Origin: Xenorhabdus cabanillasii
GTDB taxonomy: Bacteria; Pseudomonadota; Gammaproteobacteria; Enterobacterales; Enterobacteriaceae
Direction: 5' to 3'
Length of the DNA: 64,000 nucleotides
Assembly: GCF_003386665.1 (NCBI RefSeq)
Contig: NZ_QTUB01000001.1
Location: forward strand, 3,038,001-3,102,000
Shown: piece by piece, positions 10,762 to 20,615 of the stretch
Layout of the letters: each line of letters begins with the position of its first letter
Numbering within the stretch: the stretch's first letter is position 1
Program-made: the position numbers and the translations under genes
Notes under the pieces: generated by a model
Told to the model about the DNA's origin: nothing
What the model saw: only the letters and a program-made list of their open reading frames with translations
The model's database searches: none

Positions 10762-13700
10762 TGTGCAGCTCCTTTATGACGTTTTTCCCGTTGCTGCAGA
10801 CGCTTTTGCTGTTGATGCTGACGAAGAGCAATCGACGATTGATTTCTGTCTGGCGTATCTTTTCGGCAACGCAAGCTGAGCGCTTCTGGTGTTGGATAAG
10901 CGAATAAATCAGTGACAGCAAGATGGTGAAAACCTGCATGTTGTAATTTGCCGTGCAATTGAATTAGCTGTAGCGAATTGGCTCCGGCATCAAAAAAGTT
11001 CTGTTGAACATTGATGGAATGGCTGGTTACCGATAAAAACAGGCGTTGAATTTCACTGCATATCTGCGGATCGCATCCTTCCGAACGTGATGATGCAATA
11101 ACAACGGTTGCGTTATCTTCAACCCAGTTATCTTTGACTGCATTATCTGCAACCATCATGCATTGCTGGCGTGGCATCAGTTGTTCCAACGCTGAATGCC
11201 AGCTCTCTGGCTGTGCTGCGAGGGTACGTAATAGTGCTATGTAGCTGTTAAACATGGTTTGCAACTGATGTGGTTCAAATAACTCTTCGACCGCATCCCA
11301 GTTCAGGCAAAGTTCATCGTCAGATTCGTAAACCTGATGATCCAGCCAGATTTGTGGCGTTTGCGATATACCCCAAACGGGTTTCATCCATGATGAACGT
11401 GAAAGGAATTGCCCTTCATGAGTTCCTAATGCACTGGTGAAAACAACAGGCATGGTGGCTGCATCCGGGCCACGATTTTGTGCCAGCTCACGCATCACTC
11501 TGATCGCCGAAATATGGCGGTGATCCAGATCCTGCCATAACTGTTGTTGTAACCGCCGTGCACTTGATAACCAGTTTTTCTCCGGATGCCAGGCGAGAAG
11601 TGACAGTGAGGTGAAATCACCCAGAATATGATTAATGTCCTCATGCCAGTGTGGACGATCGAACAGGGTAAGATTAAGTGTTAACTCCGCTCTGGTGCTG
11701 AATGCAGAGAGAACAGCTGCATAAGCTGCAATCAAGAGGGCAGAAGGTGTTATCTGATGTGGGGCAGCATGTTGCTTCAACTGTTTCCAGTCATGTGCAG
11801 ATAACCGATCACTGTAGCGTACAAAACGAGGGGATTGCACACTTTCCGGTGCAATACGCACTGGTAATTGTGGTGCCAGTGGTAAAGTTTTCACTTGCTC
11901 TTGCCAATATTGCAACGAACTCTGATGCACTGGTATTTGTTGCTGGCGTAACACACAATCTCGGAATGTGATGTTCAGTGGTGGCAATTCTTGTTGTTCG
12001 TTGAGATATAGCTGTTCTAATTCAGCCAGCAATATCTGCATGCTCAATCCATCTAATAGCAGATTATCCAGACTGACAAATAATCGGCAGACAGGGCTGC
12101 TGTCTTGCGCAAGTTGGAAGTCGAACACTGGCCAGTGTCCGGCATCTAATACCTGATGTGACAAACGTTCGCGTAATGTATCCGCCTCAGAAATATCAGT
12201 GAATTGGTGCTGTTTAACTGAGAAGAGAGGGACATCTTTCAATATTTGCTGTTGCCCATTAATAACCACCGTTCTAAGTACCGGATGACGCTGGATCAGG
12301 CGATTTAATACTCGGTCCAGGCGTTGAACATCCAGTTGTTCTATCCGGTATTCGATAAAGAAATGTGCGCCAACACCACTCAGGGTAAAACCAGGGTGAC
12401 GTCCAACCAGATAAGCCTGTTGAACTTCGGTCAGTGGGAAAGGTTGATATTTATCCTCATCTTGCTCTTTTGATATCGAATATGTCTTTAATGAAATGTC
12501 AGACAGAGGAGCCGGTAGAGGAGAAAGTGTCGTGGTGAATGCCGCTAATTGCGGGTTACGGAAAAGGTGACTCAGTTCACCTTTCAAGCCTTGTTGTGCC
12601 AGTTCACCGATCAGACGTGTAGCTAAAAGGCTATCACCACCAAGTTGGAAAAAGTCGCTGTTACGACCTGGCTGATCAGTATTCAACAAACGTTGCCAAA
12701 TGGTAGCAACCGTTTGCTCCTCTGCATTCAACAGAATCATGTCATTCTGGTGCAGCCCGGTTTCGGTTTTTGTGGTGGACAGTAAGCCTTGTGCCAGAGC
12801 GTTACGGTCGATTTTACCGTTAGGTGTAAGGGGCAGATGAGGAATAACATGCAAGCGTTGTGGGATCATATATCCCGGCAAATATTGTGCCAATACTGAT
12901 TTAATTTTTTCCCGATCAGGTATGGAGACGTTGTCACTTGCTTGCATCAATAACACATTAAGGTTGCCAAGGGTAATTGGAGTTTCTGTCTGTAGTGGCA
13001 GAAGAGATAACCATTGTGATGCAGAGCGTAGCTGAATACCGTGAGGTGAGAGCAACTCAGTGGTAATCAGAGAGATAGATGAAGCGTGATGCAACTCTAT
13101 GGCCAATACTAACGCCCCGGGTTGTGCCAAAGGCATCAACGCCTTGATACAGTTTGTCGGATTTTCTTCACGGTGTAATACATTGTTTAGTAAGATAATA
13201 TCTGCCTGATGCTGTAGTGACTCAGGAACTTGCTCAGGCCAGCGTTTTATTGATACATGAGTGTGGGTACTTAACCGAGTTTGCATCTGGTTAATAAGTG
13301 CCTGAGAACGTTCAAAGCCGATATAGGACAGATGTTGATCAGTAATTTGTTCTGCCAGCCATTGAGCACAGAGACCACTTCGGGCATCGAACTCCATCAC
13401 GGTGACAGGGCGTTGTAACCGTTGGGAAAGAGCAACGATAACTTGTTTTAAACCTGCTAACCATTGTTGAGTTTCGGGCAGTATAAAGAGCTGTTGTTCC
13501 GGTGCGAACTGTGGATCATCAAGCAATGTAACTGCGGTTTGTTGTCCGGTCAGAATACTACGCAGTGTAGAATGCCAGCGCTCAGGGATATATCCTGCTT
13601 CAGCTTCGTTATGGAATGTTGAGGATAATAATCCAGTCTGATATACGTGATGTGCAGATTCAATCAATAGATTGCATTGGCAAAGATATGCCAGCATACG

Positions 13701-16700
13701 GGCAAACCAACCATGATATTCTGATCGGGGCTGGTAATCTTTCAGACAATCGGCGAGAGATTGGGGGGAAGTAAACGTAATACCGTAACGAGACAGATGT
13801 TCCAGCAAAAATGTTGCAACTTGAGGTTCACTGTTGCCATCAGTTGTATCTGTTTTATCGATAATGGCCTGCATTGCAGGAAACAGATCACGGTAAGTTG
13901 TCGGTAACTGTGAGGCACGATTTATGCGTTGGTATAAGGTATCGCCTTCCAGTTCAAGGAACGCCACCAGCGATTTTTCTTTTTCGCCACTGGTTAAAGC
14001 AACGCCTTTACGAATACCGGTTACTTGATTGAGGGCAGCATCAATCTCTCCTAGCTCAATGCGATATCCCCCAATTTTGACCTGACTGTCGCGGCGTCCC
14101 ATAAATTCCAGCCAGCCTTCGGGATGATAACAACCCAGATCACCAGTTCGATACCAGCGTTCTTCCTGATCGATGACGAATTGGGCGGTAGTGCGTTCTT
14201 CATCATTAAAATAGCCTAGTGCGATACCGGCTCCACCAATCCAAAGTTCACCGACAACCCAGTCAGGACAATCTTGGCCATCTTCACCCACGACACGATA
14301 ACGCTGGTTAGCCAGGGGATAACCATAAGGAATCGAACGCCACTGTGCATCCACTTCTTTGACGATATATTCATTTGACCAGATAGCTGCTTCCGTTGCA
14401 CCTCCCATGGCACTGAGTACACCAGCAGGATTGAATGCACGGTAACGTTCAGGCAGTGATAAGCCGATCCAATCTCCGGATAGCATCACGGTTCGAAGCG
14501 TTTTCGGTGCATCAACTTCCATTCCTTCACAATAGGTCAGCAACATATCAAACAGTGCCGGTACACTGTTCCACAACGTAATATTGTGTTGCTCGATCAA
14601 CATTTCCCAAGTTGATGGATCGCGGCGTTGTGCTTCATTAATGAGTACCAGTGTTCCTCCGGCACTGAGAATGCCAAAAATGTCGTAAACGGAGAGGTCG
14701 AAATGCAGTGCGGAGAGTGCCAGCAATCGATCACGACTTTGAACCTGATGACGACGGTTGATGTCCAGACAGGTATTCAGTGCACTTTGGTGACTGATAA
14801 CGACACCTTTCGGTATGCCCGTTGAGCCGGAGGTATAAATGATATAAGCCGGATCGGTTACGGCACGCTTAGCCATGTGGGTTAAAGGTAATAGTTGGTC
14901 ATCTTGGTGCCAGGAAATACAGCATATATTTTGTGACCAATCTGGATGTTGTTGTTTAGGATTAATGACAACGATAGTGATGCCAGCACTTTCGCAGATA
15001 GCACGACGTCGGTTTAATGGCTGATCCACCGGAACTGGAACGTAAACACCTCCAACATAAAGGATGGCTAATACAGCAACGATTTGCCCGATGTCTTTTT
15101 CCATGCTGACAGCAACTCGATCTCCCGGCATAACCGACATTTTTTGCAGTACGGTTGCTAATCGGCGGGCTGCCAGACTGAGTTCGCCATAACTGATTTT
15201 TTCATTATGATGGGTCACTAACGCAACAGCATGGGGGGTATGCTCTGCTTGATTAAACACACCTTCATGCAACAAGGCGTTTGGTAGCGGTTCAACTGTG
15301 TTGTTGATTTGACGTCGTAGATGGTATTGTGACTCAGGCATCAAGTCCGGGAGTTTCTCACTCCACTGCGCGGCGTTTTCCGTCAGGTTCTCAATAATCC
15401 CTTGATAGACAGTGAATAAAGTATCCATCAAGCCGTCAGGGAAGAGTTCATCATTACTGTCCCACTGAATGTTTAGTGTGCTTTCATGTTCAAAAGCAAC
15501 AAAATCTAACCATACCTGTGGTGTCTGTGAGATGCCCCAACCTGGTTTTCCCAGAACATCGCGGGTATTCTCACCATATAAAGGCCGGCCTAAATTGCTG
15601 GTGAACACAATTGGCGCACCGTGTGGGTGGTTACCGCGTCTCTTAAGTTCACGCAGCACTTCTACACCAGACCAATGACGATGTTCGTATGCTTCAGCAA
15701 ACGTTGCTTGTGCATTCTGAGCCAGTTGGCAGAACGGTAAATTATCACCGGGAATATCCAACAGTAGAATGTTGGTAAAGTCTGCCAAGATGTTATCAAC
15801 CGCAGGGTGCAGCGGAGCTCTGTCAAATAGCGTCAGGTTAAATAATAAGTGCGTGGTGCTATCTTGAGTTGCCTTAGCCTGTGTTGTGCTGCTCCAGCGA
15901 CACAATAAAGCAGCAAATGCGGTTGCCAATGCCATGGTTGGTGTCACCCCATTTTGCTGCGCGAGGTATTTAAAATGTTCCCAATGCTCAGGCGCTAAAC
16001 AGAAATGTCTGCGCTGGATCCGGACATTTTTTATTAGGGCAGGATCTTTGGCCAGAGGAAGCTGAGGCGCAAGTGGTAAGGTATCTAACCGGCTGCGCCA
16101 GAATGCCTCGGCTTCTTGTCTGGCTTGCTTAAATTGAGCCTGATATTGCGTCAGATAACTGCAAAAATCATAGTCAGGGGATATAGATGGCAAGTTACGT
16201 TTGGCAATCAATGCTGCCAGTTCAGTAAAGAACAGGCTGAAACTGGCGGCATCCATGATCAGCAAATCGATATTCGCATGCAGACGATGCTGATTATCAC
16301 CGAACAGGCTAAGTTGAATATCGAAAGTTTCTCCTTTTTCAACCTGTAATACCCGATGGCTTAATTGTTCACGTATGTTAGTCAGCGCTTGTTGCTGTTC
16401 ATTGGCTGTCAGGTTACGCAGATCGTGAACGGTTAATTTTTGCCAGTAAGCATTAGCCATTCCTTGTTGGCGGCCATCTGGCAAAAACTGTACACGCAAC
16501 ATGGGATGCCGCTGAATCAGAGCATGAATAGCTGCCTCCAATTGTTCAGGCTCCAGCCCAATACCATCAAATTCGTGATACAAATGGCAACCAACTCCTC
16601 CTAATGTTTGTTCCGGTGAACGTCCAACAAAATAAGCGTGTTGTACTGCCGTTAATGGGAATGGACCAGCATCTGCGATCTGTGGCAGTGGCGTTGTATC

Positions 16701-16958
16701 TTGAGAGACAGTTTGAGAGACCGGTGCATGGCGTTGCAGAAGCTGGCTCCAGGTATGTAGTGTTGGATTCTGGTAAAGCTCACGCAGAGTAACGCGATAT
16801 CCTTGACGTCTGAATTGGTTTAACAATGCCATTATTTGCATTGAATCCAGTCCGTTGCGAATTAAATCGTCGTTATCACCCACCAAATTATTTTTTTGGT
16901 TAAACAGACCAGAAATAAGCTGGCGCAGTGAATCTGGGGAGGGAAGGTCCATGTGCAT
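10758..16958 (-). CDS. irp2: Irp2/HMWP2-like nonribosomal peptide synthetase
   Basis: The 2066-aa NRPS matches HMWP2 of yersiniabactin (about 2035 aa) in size and layout. Domains are an aryl carrier (Ser39 in NGLDSMQ), Cy1 (100-540; DLLIMDAAS), A (560-980 and about 1340-1400; YTSGSTGIPKG, GGYRIELGE, NGKIDR), an MT/epimerase-like domain inserted in the A domain (about 990-1340), PCP1 (Ser1443 in GGDSLL), Cy2 (from about 1510; DNLLLDGLS) and PCP2 (Ser1995 in GANSLQL). By family knowledge the aryl carrier holds salicylate from a separate AMP ligase, and the two Cy domains condense and cyclise cysteines into a salicyl-bis-thiazoline. The A pocket reads D-L-Y-N-M-S-M-I-W, close to the cysteine code. 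The insert carries EFDARSG where an active methyltransferase has ExGxGxG. The C-terminus is a basic Gln-rich tail that may dock to the next protein. It lies 59 nt after the ABC gene and overlaps irp1 by ATGA. Confidence 0.95.
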   Translation of the reverse strand: MHMDLPSPDSLRQLISGLFNQKNNLVGDNDDLIRNGLDSMQIMALLNQFRRQGYRVTLRELYQNPTLHTWSQLLQRHAPVSQTVSQDTTPLPQIADAGPFPLTAVQHAYFVGRSPEQTLGGVGCHLYHEFDGIGLEPEQLEAAIHALIQRHPMLRVQFLPDGRQQGMANAYWQKLTVHDLRNLTANEQQQALTNIREQLSHRVLQVEKGETFDIQLSLFGDNQHRLHANIDLLIMDAASFSLFFTELAALIAKRNLPSISPDYDFCSYLTQYQAQFKQARQEAEAFWRSRLDTLPLAPQLPLAKDPALIKNVRIQRRHFCLAPEHWEHFKYLAQQNGVTPTMALATAFAALLCRWSSTTQAKATQDSTTHLLFNLTLFDRAPLHPAVDNILADFTNILLLDIPGDNLPFCQLAQNAQATFAEAYEHRHWSGVEVLRELKRRGNHPHGAPIVFTSNLGRPLYGENTRDVLGKPGWGISQTPQVWLDFVAFEHESTLNIQWDSNDELFPDGLMDTLFTVYQGIIENLTENAAQWSEKLPDLMPESQYHLRRQINNTVEPLPNALLHEGVFNQAEHTPHAVALVTHHNEKISYGELSLAARRLATVLQKMSVMPGDRVAVSMEKDIGQIVAVLAILYVGGVYVPVPVDQPLNRRRAICESAGITIVVINPKQQHPDWSQNICCISWHQDDQLLPLTHMAKRAVTDPAYIIYTSGSTGIPKGVVISHQSALNTCLDINRRHQVQSRDRLLALSALHFDLSVYDIFGILSAGGTLVLINEAQRRDPSTWEMLIEQHNITLWNSVPALFDMLLTYCEGMEVDAPKTLRTVMLSGDWIGLSLPERYRAFNPAGVLSAMGGATEAAIWSNEYIVKEVDAQWRSIPYGYPLANQRYRVVGEDGQDCPDWVVGELWIGGAGIALGYFNDEERTTAQFVIDQEERWYRTGDLGCYHPEGWLEFMGRRDSQVKIGGYRIELGEIDAALNQVTGIRKGVALTSGEKEKSLVAFLELEGDTLYQRINRASQLPTTYRDLFPAMQAIIDKTDTTDGNSEPQVATFLLEHLSRYGITFTSPQSLADCLKDYQPRSEYHGWFARMLAYLCQCNLLIESAHHVYQTGLLSSTFHNEAEAGYIPERWHSTLRSILTGQQTAVTLLDDPQFAPEQQLFILPETQQWLAGLKQVIVALSQRLQRPVTVMEFDARSGLCAQWLAEQITDQHLSYIGFERSQALINQMQTRLSTHTHVSIKRWPEQVPESLQHQADIILLNNVLHREENPTNCIKALMPLAQPGALVLAIELHHASSISLITTELLSPHGIQLRSASQWLSLLPLQTETPITLGNLNVLLMQASDNVSIPDREKIKSVLAQYLPGYMIPQRLHVIPHLPLTPNGKIDRNALAQGLLSTTKTETGLHQNDMILLNAEEQTVATIWQRLLNTDQPGRNSDFFQLGGDSLLATRLIGELAQQGLKGELSHLFRNPQLAAFTTTLSPLPAPLSDISLKTYSISKEQDEDKYQPFPLTEVQQAYLVGRHPGFTLSGVGAHFFIEYRIEQLDVQRLDRVLNRLIQRHPVLRTVVINGQQQILKDVPLFSVKQHQFTDISEADTLRERLSHQVLDAGHWPVFDFQLAQDSSPVCRLFVSLDNLLLDGLSMQILLAELEQLYLNEQQELPPLNITFRDCVLRQQQIPVHQSSLQYWQEQVKTLPLAPQLPVRIAPESVQSPRFVRYSDRLSAHDWKQLKQHAAPHQITPSALLIAAYAAVLSAFSTRAELTLNLTLFDRPHWHEDINHILGDFTSLSLLAWHPEKNWLSSARRLQQQLWQDLDHRHISAIRVMRELAQNRGPDAATMPVVFTSALGTHEGQFLSRSSWMKPVWGISQTPQIWLDHQVYESDDELCLNWDAVEELFEPHQLQTMFNSYIALLRTLAAQPESWHSALEQLMPRQQCMMVADNAVKDNWVEDNATVVIASSRSEGCDPQICSEIQRLFLSVTSHSINVQQNFFDAGANSLQLIQLHGKLQHAGFHHLAVTDLFAYPTPEALSLRCRKDTPDRNQSSIALRQHQQQKRLQQREKRHKGAAQ

Positions 16959-17017
16959 GAAGAGATCCTATAAAAATGGCAGTTATCTGATAAATCAATA
17001 AATGGAGTTACAATTTA

Positions 17018-18814
17018 TTAGGACGAATGTTTCCAGGTGGACGTCTCAGGTAAATGTTTTGGTTGTAAATGCCAATGCTCTTCTGAACCAAGATGATTTT
17101 TCCAGAGAGATTGATAAAGCGGACAACGTTGCAGTAACTCGTCATGGGTTCCACTATCACAAAGAGTTCCATGATCCATTACCAATATCTGATCAGCTCG
17201 AGTTATCGTGCTTAGCCGATGAGCGATAACAAAGACGGTTTTATTCTCGGTAAGAGAATAAAATGCTGCTTGTATCAATCGCTCATTTTCGGGGTCTAAT
17301 GAAGCTGTTGCTTCGTCCAGAAATAAAACGGGAGATTGTTTTAATATAGCGCGAGCAATAGCAAGACGTTGGCGTTCACCACCGGATAATGTACTTCCAT
17401 CTACACCTAAAAAGGTATCGTACCCTTGTGGGAGGGCCATAATTGTGTCGTGAATATTGGCAAGACGAGCAGCTTGTTCCAATTCCAACTGAGTCGCATT
17501 TGGATCCCCCAAACGGAGATTATTTGCGACAGTATCCTGAAATAGTGCGGTTTCCTGAAATACCATTGTGACGGTGTCATATAGTGCCTGAGTCTGGTAT
17601 TGATGAATGAGGTTTCCACCCAGACGAATTTCACCTTTGTCTAGCTGATAGAAAGAGAGCAATAAATAAGCCAGCGTAGATTTACCGCTACCGCTAGGTC
17701 CCACAATGGCGGTCATACTACCTTGTGGTGCATGGAATGAAACGTTTTGGATAGCGGGTTGGCTAGTTCCCGGATAACTAAATGAGATATTGTTAACTTC
17801 AACATCATATTGTGTAGGAGCGGTTAATGGCCCAGAAACTTGCGTTGCGACTGTTTCTATTTCGGCAATATGTGTTTCACCGACTTGTGTCAATGCAGTT
17901 ACATTGATCAGGGGAATAATTCCGCGTAAAGGGGTAATCGTGGCAAACAGCAGTAGGATTGCGATGAGCATTTCGGAAAGTGTGAGTGTTTCCGGTACGT
18001 GGAAGCGCAGAGCGCCAGCTAGTATCCCCACAACTACACTGGTATCAATAACGATGTAGAACAGACTCAATAGTGGTATGCTTTTTAATACTCCCCGCCG
18101 GAATGCGATACGTAATTGTTCAATTTCTTGGCTAAAACGTTGTTCTACCGTTGTAGTCGCTGCTGCTGCACGGATAAAGGCCATGCCTTGTGCATATTCT
18201 ACAATCGCTTCAGATACGCCAGCCATCATAGTGGCTCGTCGACGCAAGATTTCATTGAGTTTTTGGCGGATCGCGACCAGGATGAGTAATCCAACCATCA
18301 ATACCAACAGCGCACTGCCAGCTACAACCCAATCGAACCAAAATAAAGCCAGGTAAATGAGCACCAGCATCACAATCTGACAGGTGATTTGTGGGGTAGT
18401 ATAGGCTGACTGATTTTCCTGCCATTGCACATCTTCGGATAATGTCAGCGCTATTTTTCCGGCACTTAAACCCCGAATTGTCGCGACCGACATACTCACC
18501 AGCCGTTGTAGCAGAGAGCGACGGATCTCGATACCCAATCCATAAGCGGCAATGGTGAGTTTACGCAGTGCGCGGGTCATAAACGCGAACCGCAACAACA
18601 GTAAAATAACCAATAACACCAGAGTGATAAGCGGCAGCATATCAGTGCCACTTTCTTTCAGATGACGATCTTCCAGATGTGTGATAGCCCAAGCTGCTAT
18701 GGCAAGTTGAGCAATAATCGCAATAGTATCAAGCTGCTTATATAACAAACCAATGAACCAAACCCGTTGCAGTTTCGGGGACAGATGTTGCTGGAGACGA
18801 TTAAATAACCCCAT
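17018..18814 (-). CDS. YbtP/YbtQ-like ABC transporter, second gene
   Basis: This is a half-size ABC transporter with fused transmembrane and nucleotide-binding domains, 598 aa from the chosen start MGLFNRL. That ATG follows AGGAGCAAATTATC and overlaps the previous gene by 14 nt; a longer reading frame to 18877 lies inside that gene and has no ribosome site. Six membrane helices occupy about residues 20-290. The ATPase shows Walker A GPSGSGKST, signature LSGGERQR, Walker B VLFLDEATASLDPE and H-loop IAHRLST. YbtP and YbtQ of the yersiniabactin system have this exporter fold but are needed to take up the iron-siderophore complex. With its upstream neighbour this protein probably forms a heterodimer in the inner membrane. 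Which of the pair is the YbtP or YbtQ orthologue cannot be decided by eye. Confidence 0.88.
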   Translation of the reverse strand: MGLFNRLQQHLSPKLQRVWFIGLLYKQLDTIAIIAQLAIAAWAITHLEDRHLKESGTDMLPLITLVLLVILLLLRFAFMTRALRKLTIAAYGLGIEIRRSLLQRLVSMSVATIRGLSAGKIALTLSEDVQWQENQSAYTTPQITCQIVMLVLIYLALFWFDWVVAGSALLVLMVGLLILVAIRQKLNEILRRRATMMAGVSEAIVEYAQGMAFIRAAAATTTVEQRFSQEIEQLRIAFRRGVLKSIPLLSLFYIVIDTSVVVGILAGALRFHVPETLTLSEMLIAILLLFATITPLRGIIPLINVTALTQVGETHIAEIETVATQVSGPLTAPTQYDVEVNNISFSYPGTSQPAIQNVSFHAPQGSMTAIVGPSGSGKSTLAYLLLSFYQLDKGEIRLGGNLIHQYQTQALYDTVTMVFQETALFQDTVANNLRLGDPNATQLELEQAARLANIHDTIMALPQGYDTFLGVDGSTLSGGERQRLAIARAILKQSPVLFLDEATASLDPENERLIQAAFYSLTENKTVFVIAHRLSTITRADQILVMDHGTLCDSGTHDELLQRCPLYQSLWKNHLGSEEHWHLQPKHLPETSTWKHSS

Positions 18815-20615
18815 GATAATTTGCTCCTGTTCTGGTATTTTCTCCCCGCCAAGCAGCCCACTGTTTGGTATAGGCACCTTGCTGTGTGATCAATTCATCA
18901 TGGGTGCCTTGTTCAATAATTTGTCCTTTATCCAAAACCACTATTTGATCAAGATGGCGAATGGTCGGCAGACGATGGGCAATAACAATCACTGTCTTAT
19001 TCTGGCCTGTTTGGGTATGACATAGTGCGTTGAGTGCTTGTTGCATCTCTTTTTCACACTCTGGATCGGTATAGGCGGTCGCTTCATCCAAGACAAGGAT
19101 TGGCGCGTTCTTCAGGATAGCGGCGGCAACGGCAATACGCTGCTTTTCTCCCACAGACAAGCTGATACCGTTGTTCAGTACTGTGTTGTAACCCTGTGGT
19201 AATTGTTGGATAAATTGGTGTGCTTGAGCTGCGATAGCTGCGGCTTCAACCTCAGCCTGGGAAGCATCAGGACGGGCCAGGCGTATGTTATTAGCTACCG
19301 TATCGTTGAACAGAAATACCCGCTGGAAAACAAAAGAGATGTTATTGCGCAGGGTGAGTTCATCCATATTGCGAATATCAACACCACCAACAGTAATTTT
19401 GCCTTGCTGCGGATCCCAAAGACGAGCAATCAAACTGGCTACTGTGGATTTACCAGAACCACTGGCTCCTACCAGAGCCATTGAGCTTCCAGCCGGTACG
19501 GAAAAAGAGATGTTATTTAAGGCATTATCCTGCCCATTTTGATAGGAGAAACTGACATTATGCAAAGTCACACTGTTATTAACAGGTGTGTGGCTCTGAG
19601 TACATGGTGCTAGTTCAGGTTGGTTCATTAACCAGTGATAACGTGTGATTAATGCCTCTTGTTGTTGCAAGCGGGTCATTACAGCGAACATGGAGGAAGC
19701 AATATTGCCGAACGCCATGGCAGCCAGAATAAAGAAGGTAAATTCAAATATCGAGATTTCTTGTCGGTTAAATAACCAGACTGCCAAAGGGAGTACAAAC
19801 AGTAAATTGGCGCTGGATAGGACAAAAAATCGGCTGGATTTGACCTGCACTTTCTCTACCCAAACATCGATAATACGTGTCAGAGCGGTAAATGCTTTTT
19901 CGGCACGCTGTAGCGCAATATTGCCGCCCGAATAAGTTTTTACCACGGGGATAGCATTGATAACCTCTCCCATCGTCGAAGCAATGCGATTTTGGGCTGC
20001 GTAAAAGCGCTGAGTTGTGGTTTGAACTTTCATCTGAATATAGATGAACAGCAGACAAGCGCCCAGGGTTGGAGCGAATGCAGCCAATGCCAGTCGCCAA
20101 TCAATAACCAACATGACGCTCAACGCGATCAGCGGGCCGAACAGGGTTGCTGACATTTCTGGAATGATGTGAGCAACCCCATCTTCGAGCTGTTCGACGT
20201 CATCTAACATCATCTTTTTGATTTCAGTACTGTCAGTTAGCATAAAGAAGCCCAGAGGAACGGACTTCAACTTATTACTGATATTATGTCGAACATCAGC
20301 CTGAACGTCGGCAGCTATCAAATGAGAAACAAACGTTGAAGCGCTGAAAGTCAGCATAGCGGCAAACGTAGAGCTTAATAACATGACGCCGTAGCTCAGG
20401 AGTACGTCATATTGCCCGTCATAGATGGATTGAGTAATTAACCCGGCAACCGCCGCCGGTAAAATTTGCAGGCCAGCGGAAACAATGGCAAGTGCAATAG
20501 CTACGTAACTCAGAACACGGTATGGACGCATCATATTCCACAATGCTTTAAGAACGCCGGCATCAGCGGCACGCTGCTCTGGCGAATTCTGGACAGATGA
20601 GTCGTTACTGAGCAT
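18801..20615 (-). CDS. YbtP/YbtQ-like ABC transporter, first gene
   Basis: This is the first of two tandem exporter-fold ABC transporters, 604 aa starting MLSNDSS. The ATG has AAAAGGAAAACACC before it and overlaps the MFS gene by 11 nt; the longer frame to 20726 is mostly inside that gene and is rejected. Six membrane helices span about residues 30-310. The ATPase has Walker A GASGSGKST, Walker B ILVLDEATAYTDPE and IAHRLPT. The ABC signature is SLSVGEKQR rather than LSGGQ, so the site it builds may be atypical, as in many heterodimeric transporters. The sequence DDVEQLEDGVAHIIPE in the membrane domain fits the siderophore-linked YbtPQ/IrtAB type of ABC protein. Its role is inferred from position between the receptor/MFS genes and the NRPS genes. 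Confidence 0.88.
   Translation of the reverse strand: MLSNDSSVQNSPEQRAADAGVLKALWNMMRPYRVLSYVAIALAIVSAGLQILPAAVAGLITQSIYDGQYDVLLSYGVMLLSSTFAAMLTFSASTFVSHLIAADVQADVRHNISNKLKSVPLGFFMLTDSTEIKKMMLDDVEQLEDGVAHIIPEMSATLFGPLIALSVMLVIDWRLALAAFAPTLGACLLFIYIQMKVQTTTQRFYAAQNRIASTMGEVINAIPVVKTYSGGNIALQRAEKAFTALTRIIDVWVEKVQVKSSRFFVLSSANLLFVLPLAVWLFNRQEISIFEFTFFILAAMAFGNIASSMFAVMTRLQQQEALITRYHWLMNQPELAPCTQSHTPVNNSVTLHNVSFSYQNGQDNALNNISFSVPAGSSMALVGASGSGKSTVASLIARLWDPQQGKITVGGVDIRNMDELTLRNNISFVFQRVFLFNDTVANNIRLARPDASQAEVEAAAIAAQAHQFIQQLPQGYNTVLNNGISLSVGEKQRIAVAAAILKNAPILVLDEATAYTDPECEKEMQQALNALCHTQTGQNKTVIVIAHRLPTIRHLDQIVVLDKGQIIEQGTHDELITQQGAYTKQWAAWRGENTRTGANYHGVI

Noticed and set aside
10758..16958. Frameshift or broken NRPS
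   Set aside because: All carrier serines, Cy motifs and A motifs are in one frame from start to stop. The odd insert in the A domain is normal for HMWP2-type enzymes.
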